Shown here: positions 12,240 to 22,694 of the stretch, in pieces
Layout: the number at the start of each line of letters is the position of its first letter
Position numbering within the stretch: position 1 is the first letter of the stretch
Source: Anniella stebbinsi
Taxonomy: Eukaryota > Chordata > Lepidosauria > Squamata > Anniellidae
Direction of reading: 5' to 3'
DNA length: 64,000 nt
Assembly: GCA_029215795.1 (NCBI GenBank)
Contig: JARDYH010000017.1
Location: forward strand, 420,653 to 484,652
The notes under the pieces: model-generated
The model's input: the letters and a program-made list of their open reading frames with translations, nothing else
Told to the model about the DNA's origin: nothing
Database searches by the model: none
Position numbers and translations under genes: made by a program

Positions 12240-15200
12240 CTTCCCTCTCTACTTCCCCTTCTTCCCCTAGACTTCCCCTTCTTCCCCTAGACTTCCCCTT
12301 CTTCCCCTAGACTTCCCCTTTCCCTCTATACTTCCCCTTCTTCCATTAGACTTCCCCTTCCCTCTATACTTCCCCTGCTTCCCCTAGACTTCCCCTAGAC
12401 TTCCCCTTTTTCCCATAGACTTCCCATAGACTTCCCCTTCCCTCTATACTACCCCTTCTTCCCCTAGACTTCCCCTTCCCTCTATACTTCCCCTTCTTCC
12501 CCTAGACTTCCCCTTCTTCCCCTAGACTTCCTCTTCTTCCCCTAGACTTCCCCTTCCCTCTATACTTCCCCTTCTTCCCCTAGACTTCCCCTTCTTCCCT
12601 TAGACTTCCCCTTCTTCCCCTATACTTCCCCTTCCCTCTATACTTCCCCTTCTTCCCCTAGACTTCCCCTAGACTTCCCCTTCCCGCTATACTTTTCCTT
12701 CTTCCCCTAGACTTCCCCTTCTTCCCCTAGACTTCCCGTAGACTTCCCCTTCCCTCTATACTTTCCCTTCTTCCCCTAGACTTCCCCTAGACTTCCCCTT
12801 CTTCCCCTAGACTTCCCCTAGACTTCCCCTTCCCTCTATACTTCCCATTCTTCCATTAGACTTCCCCTTCCCTCTATACTTCCCCTGCTTCCCCTAGACT
12901 TCCCCTAGACTTCTCCTTCTTCCCCTTAACTTCCCCTAGACTTCCCTTCCCTCTATACTTCCCCTTCTTCCCCTAGACTTCCCCTAGACTTCCCCTTCCC
13001 TCTCTACTTCCCCTTCTTCCCCTAGACTTCCCCTTCTTCCCCTAGACTTCCCCTTCTTCCCCTAGACTTCCCCTTCCCTCTATACTTCCCCTTCTTCCAT
13101 TAGACTTCCCCTTCCCTCTATACTTCCCCTGCTTCCCCTAGACTTCCCCTAGACTTCCCCTTCTTCCCCTAGACTTCCCCTAGACTTCCCCTTCCCTCTA
13201 TACTTCCCCTTCTTCCCCTAGACTTCCCCTTCCCTCTATACTTCCCCTTCTTCCCCTAAACTTCCCCTTCTTCCCCTAGACTTCCTCTTCTTCCCCTAGA
13301 CTTCCCCTTCCCTCTATACTTCCCCTTCTTACCCTAGACTTCCCCTTCTTCCCTTAGACTTTCCCTTCTTCCCCTATACTTCCCCTTCCCTCTATACTTC
13401 CCCTTCTTCCCCTAGACTTCCCCTAGACTTCCCCTTCTTCCCCTAGACTTCCCCTAGACTTCCCCTTCCCTCTATACTTCCCCTTCTTTCCCTAGACTTC
13501 CCCTTCCCTCTATACTTCCCCTTCTTCCCCTAGACTTCCCCTTCTTCCCCTAGACTTCCTCTTCTTCCCCTAGACTTCCCCTTCCCTCTATACTTCCCCT
13601 TCTTCCCCTAGACTTCCCCTTCTTCCCTTAGACTTCCCCTTCTTCCCCTATACTTCCCCTTCCCTCTATACTTCCCCTTCTTCCCCTAGACTTCCCCTTC
13701 CCTCTATACTTCCCCTTCTTCCCCTAGATTTCCCCTTCTTCCCTTAGACTTCCCCTTCTTCCCCTATACTTCCCCTTCCCTCTATACTTCCCCTTCTTCC
13801 CCTAGACTTCCCCTAGACTTCCCTTCCCTCTATACTTCCCCTTCTTCCCCTAGACTTCCCCTAGACTTCCCCTTCCCTCTCTACTTCCCCTTCTTCCCCT
13901 AGACTTCCCCTTCTTCCCCTAGACTTCCCCTTCTTCCCCTAGACTTCCCCTTTCCCTCTATACTTCCCCTTCTTCCATTAGACTTCCCCTTCCCTCTATA
14001 CTTCCCCTGCTTCCCCTAGACTTCCCCTAGACTTCCCCTTCTTCCCATAGACTTCCCATAGACTTCCCCTTCCCTCTATACTTCCCCTTCTTCCCCTAGA
14101 CTTCCCCTTCCCTCTATACTTCCCCTTCTTCCACTAGACTTCCCCTTCTTCCCCTAGACTTCCTCTTCTTCCCCTAGACTTCCCCTTCCCTCTATACTTC
14201 CCCTTCTTCCCCTAGACTTCCCCTTCTTCCCTTAGACTTCCCCTTCTTCCCCTATACTTCCCCTTCCCTCTATACTTCCCCTTCTTCCCCTAGACTTCCC
14301 CTTCTTCCCCTAGACTTCCTCTTCTTCCCCTAGACTTCCCCTTCCCTCTATACTTCCCCTTCTTCCCCTAGACTTCCCCTTCTTCCCTTAGACTTCCCCT
14401 TCTTCCCCTAGACTTCCCCTAGACTTCCCCTTCCCTCTCTACTTCCCCTTCTTCCCCTAGACTTCCCCTTCTTCCCCTAGACTTCCCCTTCTTCCCCTAG
14501 ACTTCCCCTTTCCCTCTATACTTCCCCTTCTTCCATTAGACTTCCCCTTCCCTCTATACTTCCCCTGCTTCCCCTAGACTTCCCCTAGACTTCCCCTTCT
14601 TCCCATAGACTTCCCATAGACTTCCCCTTCCCTCTATACTTCCCCTTCTTCCCCTAGACTTCCCCTTCCCTCTATACTTCCCCTTCTTCCCCTAGACTTC
14701 CCCTTCTTCCCCTAGACTTCCTCTTCTTCCCCTAGACTTCCCCTTCCCTCTATACTTCCCCTTCTTCCCCTAGACTTCCCCTTCTTCCCTTAGACTTCCC
14801 CTTCTTCCCCTATACTTCCCCTTCCCTCTATGCTTCCCCTTCTTCCCCAAGACTTCCCCTAGACTTCCCCTTCCCGCTATACTTTTCCTTCTTCCCCTAG
14901 ACTTCCCCTTCTTTCCCTAGACTTCCCCTTCCATCTATACTTCCCCTTCTTCCCCTAGACTTCTCCTAGACTTCCCCTTCTTCCCCTAGACTTCCCCTTC
15001 TTCCCCTAGACTTCCCGTAGACTTCCCCTTCCCTCTATACTTTCCCTTCTTCCCCTAGACTTCCCCTAGACTTCCCCTTCTTCCCCTAGACTTCCCCTAG
15101 ACTTCCCCTTCCCTCTATACTTCCCATTCTTCCATTAGACTTCCCCTTCCCTCTATACTTCCCCTGCTTCCCCTAGACTTCCCCTAGACTTCTCCTTCTT

Positions 15201-17820
15201 CCCCTTAACTTCCCCTAGACTTCCCTTCCCTCTATACTTCCCCTTCTTCCCCTAGACTTCCCCTAGACTTCCCCTTCCCTCTCTACTTCCCCTTCTTCCC
15301 CTAGACTTCCCCTTCTTCCCCTAGACTTCCCCTTCTTCCCCTAGACTTCCCCTTCCCTCTATACTTCCCCTTCTTCCATTAGACTTCCCCTTCCCTCTAT
15401 ACTTCCCCTGCTTCCCCTAGACTTCCCCTAGACTTCCCCTTCTTCCCCTAGACTTCCCCTAGACTTCCCCTTCCCTCTATACTTCCCCTTCTTCCCCTAG
15501 ACTTCCCCTTCCCTCTATACTTCCCCTTCTTCCCCTAAACTACCCCTTCTTCCCCTAGACTTCCTCTTCTTCCCCTAGACTTCCCCTTCCCTCTATACTT
15601 CCCCTTCTTCCCCTAGACTTCCCCTTCTTCCCTTAGACTTCCCCTTCTTCCCCTATACTTCCCCTTCCCTCTATACTTCCCCTTCTTCCCCTAGTCTACC
15701 CCTTGACTTCCCCTTCCCTCTATACTTCCCCTTCTTCCCCTAGACTTCCACGTCTTCCCCTAGACTTCCCCTTCTTCCCCAAGACTTCCCCTACACTTCC
15801 CCTTCCCTCTATACTTCCCCTTCCTCCCTAGACTTCCCCTAGATTTCCCCTTCTTCCCCTAGACTTCCCCTTCCCTCTATACTTCCCCTTCTTCCCCTAG
15901 AGTTCCCCTTCTTCTCCTAGATTTCCCCTTCTTCCCCTAGACATCCCCTTCTTCCCCTAGACTTCCCCTTCTTCCCCTAGACTTCCCCTTCCCTCTATAC
16001 TTCCCCTTCTTCCCCTAGACTTCCCCTGGACTTCCCCTTCCCTCTATACTTCCCCTTCTTCCCCTAGTCTACCCCTTGACTTCCCCTTCCCTCTATACTT
16101 CCCCTTCTTCCCCTAGACTTCCACGTCTTCCCCTAGACTTCCCCTTCTTCTCCAAGACTTCCCCTACACTTCCCCTTCCCTCTATACTTCCCCTTCCTCC
16201 CTAGACTTCCCCTAGATTTCCCCTTCTTCCCCTAGACTTTCTCTTCCCTCTATACTTCCCCTTCTTCCCCTAGACTTCCCCTTCTTCCCCTAGACTTCCC
16301 CTTCTTCCCCTAGACTTCCCCTTCGCTCTATACTTCCCCTTCTTCCCCTAGACTTCCCCTAGAGTTCCCCTTCCCTCTCTACTTCCCCTTCTTCCCCTAG
16401 ACTTCCCCTTCTTCCCCTAGACATCCCCTTCTTCCCCTAGACTTCCCCTTCCCTCTATACTTCCCCTTCTTCCATTAGACTTCCCCTTCCCTCTATACTT
16501 CCCCTGCTTCCCCTAGACTTCTCCTAGACTTCCCCTTCTTCCCCTAGACTTCCTGTAGTCTTCCCCTTCCCTCTATACTTCCCCTTCTTCCCCTAGACTT
16601 CCCCTTCCCTCTATACTTCCCCTTCTTCCCCTAGACTTCCCCTTCTTCCCCTAGACTTCCTCTTCTTCCCCTAGACTTCCCCTTCCCTCTATACTTCCCC
16701 TTCTTCCCCTAGACTTCCCCTTCTTCCCTTAGACTTCCCCTAGACTTCCCCTTCCCTCTATACTTCCCCTTCTTCCCCTAGACTTCCCCTAGACTTCCCC
16801 TTCCCTCTAGACTTCCCCTTCTTCCCCTAGACTTCCCCTAGACTTCCCCTTCCCTCTAGACTTCCCCTTCTTCCCCTAGACTTCCCCTTCTTCCCCTAGA
16901 CTTCCCCTTCTTCCCCTAGATTTCCCCTAGACTTCCCCTTCCCTCTATACTTCCCCTTCTTCCCCTAGACTTCCCCTAGTCTTCCCCTTCCCTCTATACT
17001 GCCCCTTCTTCCCCTAGACTTCCCCTAGACTTCCCCTTACCTCTATACTTCCCCTTCTTCCCCTAGACTTCCCCTAGACTTCCCCTTCTCGCTATACTTC
17101 CCCTTCTTCCCCTAGACTTCCCCTAGACTTCCCCTTCCCTCTATACTTCCCCTTCTTCCCCTAGACTTCCCCTAGACTTCCCCTTCCCTCTATACTTCCC
17201 CTTCTTCCCCTAGACTTCCCCTTCTTCCCATAGACTTCCCCTTCTTCCCTTAGATTTCCCCTTCTCCCCCTAGACTTCCCCTAGACTTCCCCTTCCCTCT
17301 ATACTTCCCCTTCTTCCCCTAGACTTCCCCTTCTTCTCCTAGACTTCCCCTTCTTCCCCTAGACTTCCCCTTCCCTCTATACTTCCCCTTCTTCCCCTAG
17401 ACTTCCCCTAGACTTCCCCTACTTCCCCTAGACTTCCCCTTCTTCCCCTAGACTTCCCCTAGACTTCCCCTTCCCTCTATACTTCCCCTTCTTCCCCTAG
17501 ACTTCCCCTTCTTCCCCTAGACTTCCCCTTCTTCCCCTAGACTTCCCCTAGACTTCCCCTTCCCTCTATACTTCCCCTTCTTCCCCTAGACTTCCCCTTC
17601 TTCCCCTAGACTTCCCCTAGACTTCCCCTTCCCTCTATACTTCCCCTTCTTCCCCTAGACTTCCCCTAGACTTCCCCTTCCCTCTATACTGCCCCTTCTT
17701 CCCCTAGACTTCCCCTAGACTTCCCCTTTCCTCTATACTTCCCCTTCTTCCCCTAGACTTCCACTAGACTTCCCCTTCCCTCTATACTTTCCCTTCTTCC
17801 CCTAGACTTCCCCTAGACTT
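11733..17820. repeat. Satellite, shorter mixed higher-order copies
   Basis: Same short units as the rest of the arm. Markers such as the cccgctatac G at 12,686 and 14,876 and ccacgtc at 15,750 and 16,133 show partial higher-order copies at irregular spacing; the last pair is a 383-bp local duplication. Segments resemble parts of 26-29 kb and 42-44 kb, but with more indels than the blocks for which I give exact offsets. No gene or unique sequence is seen. Confidence 0.7.
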
Positions 17821-17824
17821 CCCC

Positions 17825-18971
17825 TTCTTCCCCTAGACTTCCCCTAGACTTCCCCTTCCCTCTATACTTCCCCTTCTTCCATTAGACTTCCCCTTCCCTC
17901 TATACTTCCCCTTCTTCCTCTAGATTTCCCCTAGACTCCCCTTCTTCTTCTAGACTTCCCCTAGACTTCCCCTTCCCTCTATACTTCCCCTTCTTCCCCT
18001 AGTCTACCCCTTGACTTCCCCTTCCCTCTATACTTCCCCTTCTTCCCCTAGACTTCCACGTCTTCCCCTAGACTTCCCCTTCTTCCCCAAGACTTCCCCT
18101 ACACTTCCCCTTCCCTCTATACTTCCCCTTCTTCCCTAGACTTCCCCTAGATTTCCCCTTCTTCCCCTAGACTTCCCCTTCCCTCTATACTTCCCCTTCT
18201 TCCCCTAGAGTTCCCCTTCTTCTCCTAGATTTCCCCTTCTTCCCCTAGACTTCCCCTTTCCTCTATACTTCCCCTTCTTCCCCTAGACTTCCCCTAGACT
18301 TCCCCTTCTTCCCCTAGACTTCCCCTTTTTCCCCTAGACTTCCCCTTCCCTCTATACTTCCTCTTCTTCCCCTAGATTTCCCCTTCTTCCCCTAGACTTC
18401 CCCTTCTTCCCCTAGACTTCCCGTAGACTTCCCCTTCCCTCTATACATTCCCTTCTTCCCCTTCTTCCCCTAGACTTCCCCTGGACTTCCCCTTCCCTCT
18501 ATACTTCCCCTTCTTCCCCTAGACTTTCTCTTCCCTCTATACTTCCCCTTCTTCCCCTAGACTTCCCCTTCTTCCCCTAGACTTCCCCTTCCCTCTATAC
18601 TTCCCCTTCTTCCCCTAGACTTCCCCTAGACTTCCCTTCCCTCTATACTTCCCCTTCTTCCCCTAGACTTCCCCTAGACTTCCCCTTCCCTCTCTACTTC
18701 CCCTTCTTCCCCTAGACTTCCCCTTCTTCCCCTAGACTTCCCCTTCTTCCCCTAGACTTCCACATTCCCTCTATACTTCCCCTTCTTCCATTAGACTTCC
18801 CCTTCCCTCTATACTTCCCCTGCTTCCCCTAGACTTCCCCTAGACTTCCCCTTCTTCCCATAGACTTCCCATAGACTTCCCCTTCCCTCTATACTTCCCC
18901 TTCTTCCCCTAGACTTCCCCTTCCCTCTATACTTCCCCTTCTTCCCCTAGACTTCCCCTTCTTCCCCTAGA
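17825..18971. repeat. ~2.06-kb-spaced duplicate, copy 1
   Basis: This segment recurs about 2.06 kb downstream. The cttcttcttctag variant is at 17,941 and 19,998, and ccacgtc at 18,058 and 20,115 (both 2,057 bp). The rare ccacattccc variant is at 18,761 and 20,838 (2,077 bp). The 20-bp change is explained by an extra unit with a ctacccctag variant near 20,541 that is missing here near 18,475. The copies part company at 18,971, where this one reads acatcccc. Confidence 0.75.
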
Positions 18972-19881
18972 CATCCCCTTCTTCCCCTAGACTTCCCCTT
19001 CCCTCTATACTTCCCCTTCTTCCATTAGACTTCCCCTTCCCTCTATACTTCCCCTGCTTCCCCTAGACTTCCCCTAGACTTCCCTTCTTCCCCTAGACTT
19101 CCTGTAGTCTTCCCCTTCCCTCTATACTTCCCCTTCTTCCCCTAGACTTCCCCTTCCCTCTATACTTCCCCTTCTTCCCCTAGACTTCCCCTAGACTTCC
19201 CCTTCCCTCTAGACTTCCCCTTCTTCCCCTAGACTTCCCCTTCTTCCCCTAGACTTCCCCTTCTTCCCCTAGACTTCCCCTAGACTTCCCCTTCCCTCTA
19301 TACTTCCCCTTCTTCCCCTAGACTTCCCCTAGTCTTCCCCTTCCCTCTATACTGCCCCTTCTTCCCCTAGACTTCCCCTAGACTTCCCCTTTCCTCTATA
19401 CTTCCCCTTCTTCCCCTAGACTTCCCCTAGACTTCCCCTTCTCGCTATACTTCCCCTTCTTCCCCTAGACTTCCCCTAGACTTCCCCTTCCCTCTATACT
19501 TCCCCTTCTTCCCCTAGACTTCCCCTAGACTTCCCCTTCCCTCTATACTTCCCCTTCTTCCCCTAGACTTCCCCTTCTTCCCCTAGACTTCCCCTTCTTC
19601 CCTTAGATTTCCCCTTCTCCCCCTAGACTTCCCCTAGACTTCCCCTTCCCTCTATACTTCCCCTTCTTCCCCTAGACTTCCCCTTCTTCTCCTAGACTTC
19701 CCGTTCTTCCCCTAGACTTCCCCTTCCCTCTATACTTCCCCTTCTTCCCCTAGACTTCCCCTAGACTTCCCCTACTTCCCCTAGACTTCCCCTTCTTCCC
19801 CTAGACTTCCCCTAGACTTCCCCTTCCCTCTATACTTCCCCTTCTTCCCCTAGACTTCCCCTTCTTCCCCTAGACTTCCCC

Positions 19882-21048
19882 TTCTTCCCCTAGACTTCCC
19901 CTAGACTTCCCCTTCCCTCTATACTTCCCCTTCTTCCATTAGACTTCCCCTTCCCTCTATACTTCCCCTTCTTCCTCTAGATTTCCCCTAGACTCCCCTT
20001 CTTCTTCTAGACTTCCCCTAGACTTCCCCTTCCCTCTATACTTCCCCTTCTTCCCCTAGTCTACCCCTTGACTTCCCCTTCCCTCTATACTTCCCCTTCT
20101 TCCCCTAGACTTCCACGTCTTCCCCTAGACTTCCCCTTCTTCCCCAAGACTTCCCCTACACTTCCCCTTCCCTCTATACTTCCCCTTCTTCCCTAGACTT
20201 CCCCTAGATTTCCCCTTCTTCCCCTAGACTTCCCCTTCCCTCTATACTTCCCCTTCTTCCCCTAGAGTTCCCCTTCTTCTCCTAGATTTCCCCTTCTTCC
20301 CCTAGACTTCCCCTTTCCTCTATACTTCCCCTTCTTCCCCTAGACTTCCCCTAGACTTCCCCTTCTTCCCCTAGACTTCCCCTTTTTCCCCTAGACTTCC
20401 CCTTCCCTCTATACTTCCTCTTCTTCCCCTAGATTTCCCCTTCTTCCCCTAGACTTCCCCTTCTTCCCCTAGACTTCCCGTAGACTTCCCCTTCCCTCTA
20501 TACATTCCCTTCTTCCCCTTCTTCCCCTAGACTTCCCCTTCTACCCCTAGACTTCCCCTGGACTTCCCCTTCCCTCTATACTTCCCCTTCTTCCCCTAGA
20601 CTTTCTCTTCCCTCTATACTTCCCCTTCTTCCCCTAGACTTCCCCTTCTTCCCCTAGACTTCCCCTTCCCTCTATACTTCCCCTTCTTCCCCTAGACTTC
20701 CCCTAGACTTCCCTTCCCTCTATACTTCCCCTTCTTCCCCTAGACTTCCCCTAGACTTCCCCTTCCCTCTCTACTTCCCCTTCTTCCCCTAGACTTCCCC
20801 TTCTTCCCCTAGACTTCCCCTTCTTCCCCTAGACTTCCACATTCCCTCTATACTTCCCCTTCTTCCATTAGACTTCCCCTTCCCTCTATACTTCCCCTGC
20901 TTCCCCTAGACTTCCCCTAGACTTCCCCTTCTTCCCATAGACTTCCCATAGACTTCCCCTTCCCTCTATACTTCCCCTTCTTCCCCTAGACTTCCCCTTC
21001 CCTCTATACTTCCCCTTCTTCCCCTAGACTTCCCCTTCTTCCCCTAGA
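19882..21048. repeat. ~2.06-kb-spaced duplicate, copy 2
   Basis: Second copy of the segment at about 17,825-18,971, carrying the same rare cttcttcttctag and ccacattccc variants in the same order. It holds one more short unit than copy 1. After about 21,048 it continues into the array that leads up to the LINE insertion. Confidence 0.75.
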
Positions 21049-22447
21049 CTTCCTCTTCTTCCCCTAGACTTCCCCTTCCCTCTATACTTCCCCTTCTTCC
21101 CCTAGACTTCCCCTTCTTCCCTTAGACTTCCCCTTCTTCCCCTATACTTCCCCTTCCCTCTATACTTCCCCTTCTTCCCCTAGACTTCCCCTAGACTTCC
21201 CCTTCCCACTATACTTTTCCTTCTTCCCCTAGACTTCCCCTTCTTTCCCTAGACTTCCCCTTCCATCTATACTTCCCCTTCTTCCCCTAGACTTCTCCTA
21301 GACTTCCCCTTCTTCCCCTAGACTTCCCCTTCTTCCCCTAGACTTCCCGTAGACTTCCCCTTCCCTCTATACTTTCCCTTCTTCCCCTAGACTACCCCTA
21401 GACTTCCCCTTCTTCCCCTAGACTTCCCCTAGACTTCCCCTTCCCTCTATACTTCCCATTCTTCCATTAGACTTCCCCTTCCCTCTATACTTCCCCTGCT
21501 TCCCCTAGACTTCCCCTAGACTTCTCCTTCTTCCCCTTAACTTCCCCTAGACTTCCCTTCCCTCTATACTTCCCCTTCTTCCCCTAGACTTCCCCTAGAC
21601 TTCCCCTTCCCTCTCTACTTCCCCTTCTTCCCCTAGACTTCCCCTTCTTCCCCTAGACTTCCCCTTCTTCCCCTAGACTTCCCCTTCCCTCTATACTTCC
21701 CCTTCTTCCATTAGACTTCCCCTTCCCTCTATACTTCCCCTGCTTCCCCTAGACTTCCCCTAGAATTCCCCTTCTTCCCCTAGACTTCCCCTAGACTTCC
21801 CCTTCCCTCTATACTTCCCCTTCTTCCCCTAGACTTCCCCTTCCCTCTATACTTCCCCTTCTTCCCCTAAACTTCCCCTTCTTCCCCTAGACTTCCTCTT
21901 CTTCCCCTAGACTTCCCCTTCCCTCTATACTTCCCCTTCTTCCCCTAGACTTCCCCTTCTTCCCTTAGACTTCCCCTTCTTCCCCTATACTTCCCCTTCC
22001 CTCTATACTTCCCCTTCTTCCCCTAGACTTCCCCTAGACTTCCCCTTCTTCCCCTAGACTTCCCCTAGACTTCCCCTTCCCTCTATACTTCCCCTTCTTT
22101 CCCTAGACTTCCCCTTCCCTCTATACTTCCCCTTCTTCCCCTAGACTTCCCCTTCTTCCCCTAGACTTCCTCTTCTTCCCCTAGACTTCCCCTTCCCTCT
22201 ATACTTCCCCTTCTTCCCCTAGACTTCCCCTTCTTCCCTTAGACTTCCCCTTCTTCCCCTATACTTCCCCTTCCCTCTATACTTCCCTTTCTTCCCCTAG
22301 ACTTCCTCTAGACTTCCCCTTCCCTCTATACTTCCCCTTCTTCCCCTAGATTTCCCCTTCTTCCCTTAGACTTCCCCTTCTTCCCCTATACTTCCCCTTC
22401 CCTCTATACTTCCCCTTCTTCCCCTAGACTTCCCCTAGACTTCCCTT

Positions 22448-22472
22448 TATTTATTTATTTATTTATTTATTA
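22448..22472 (-). repeat. (TAAA)n 3' tail of the LINE
   Basis: On the plus strand about six TTTA units join the satellite at the 3' end of the element. Short tetranucleotide tails are typical of L2-like and related lizard elements, in contrast to poly(A) in L1. The tail contains AATAAA, which could serve as a polyadenylation signal. The adjoining satellite ends in ctt, so the first one or two T residues cannot be assigned to one side. Confidence 0.9.
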
Positions 22473-22481
22473 CATTTGTAT

Positions 22482-22512
22482 ACCGCCCCATAGCCGAAGC
22501 TCTCTGGGCGGT
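22482..22512 (-). promoter_or_regulatory. 3' terminal hairpin with UUCG loop
   Basis: On the minus strand ACCGCCC (22,512-22,506) pairs with GGGCGGT (22,488-22,482), a 7-bp outer stem. An inner AGC-UUCG-GCU stem-loop lies at 22,501-22,492. The two are separated by an internal loop of four and three bases (AGAG and AUG). UUCG closed by C-G is an especially stable tetraloop. In LINEs whose reverse transcriptase recognises the RNA 3' end, such a hairpin just before the tail is the likely binding site. The pairing is seen in the sequence; the role is inferred. Confidence 0.7.
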
Positions 22513-22616
22513 TTACATAGGATTAAAAACAATTAAAAACAATATACAAAAATTAAAACAGCAAAAACATACAACATACACACAATCTGTACATTTAAAA
22601 ACCACTTCAACACTTC

Positions 22617-22680
22617 AAAAAAACAAAAACAAAAAAAAAACAAAAAAAAACAAAAAAAAACCTACAAAAACAAAACAAAA
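22617..22680. repeat. A-rich low-complexity tract
   Basis: Runs of 5-10 A separated by single C, with one cct interruption, inside the LINE 3' untranslated region. On the element's sense strand it is T/G-rich. It is likely length-variable, and I attach no function to it. Confidence 0.85.
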
Positions 22681-22694
22681 CAGACCCAGGCTCC

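Larger units (their letters stand above)
1..22447. repeat. Pyrimidine-rich satellite array, left arm
   Basis: Uninterrupted tandem array made of three short units that share an acttcccc core: 11 bp (acttcccctag), 18 bp (acttccccttccctctat) and 20 bp (acttccccttcttcccctag), mixed in variable order. The order 18+20+11 gives a common 49-bp compound. The given strand is about 84% pyrimidine in that compound, and G occurs mostly once per unit in tagac. CpG appears only in variants such as ccacgtc, ccgtagac and cccgctatac. Canonical units carry a TAG in ctagac, and the unit lengths shift the frame, so no long ORF exists. The first ~3.9 kb contains many private variants and lacks the ccacgtc landmark. 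From about 3.9 kb on, variants recur at fixed spacings, showing higher-order duplication. No gene or non-satellite sequence is visible in this arm. The function is unknown, and a heterochromatic block is the natural reading. Confidence 0.97.
22473..22694 (-). other. 3' untranslated region of the LINE
   Basis: Non-coding stretch between the ORF stop and the tail, about 220 bases. It holds the 3' hairpin near its tail end. Next to the ORF there is a T/G-rich stretch (plus-strand A-rich, about 22,617-22,680) in which runs of T are separated by single G. Short ORFs crossing this tract code for low-complexity phenylalanine-rich peptides and are not believable genes. Confidence 0.8.

Noticed and set aside
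1..22447. Regular short repeats as a possible CRISPR array
   Set aside because: There are no unique spacers between repeats, the unit lengths are 11-20 bp and vary, and there is no cas gene. It is a eukaryotic-type satellite.
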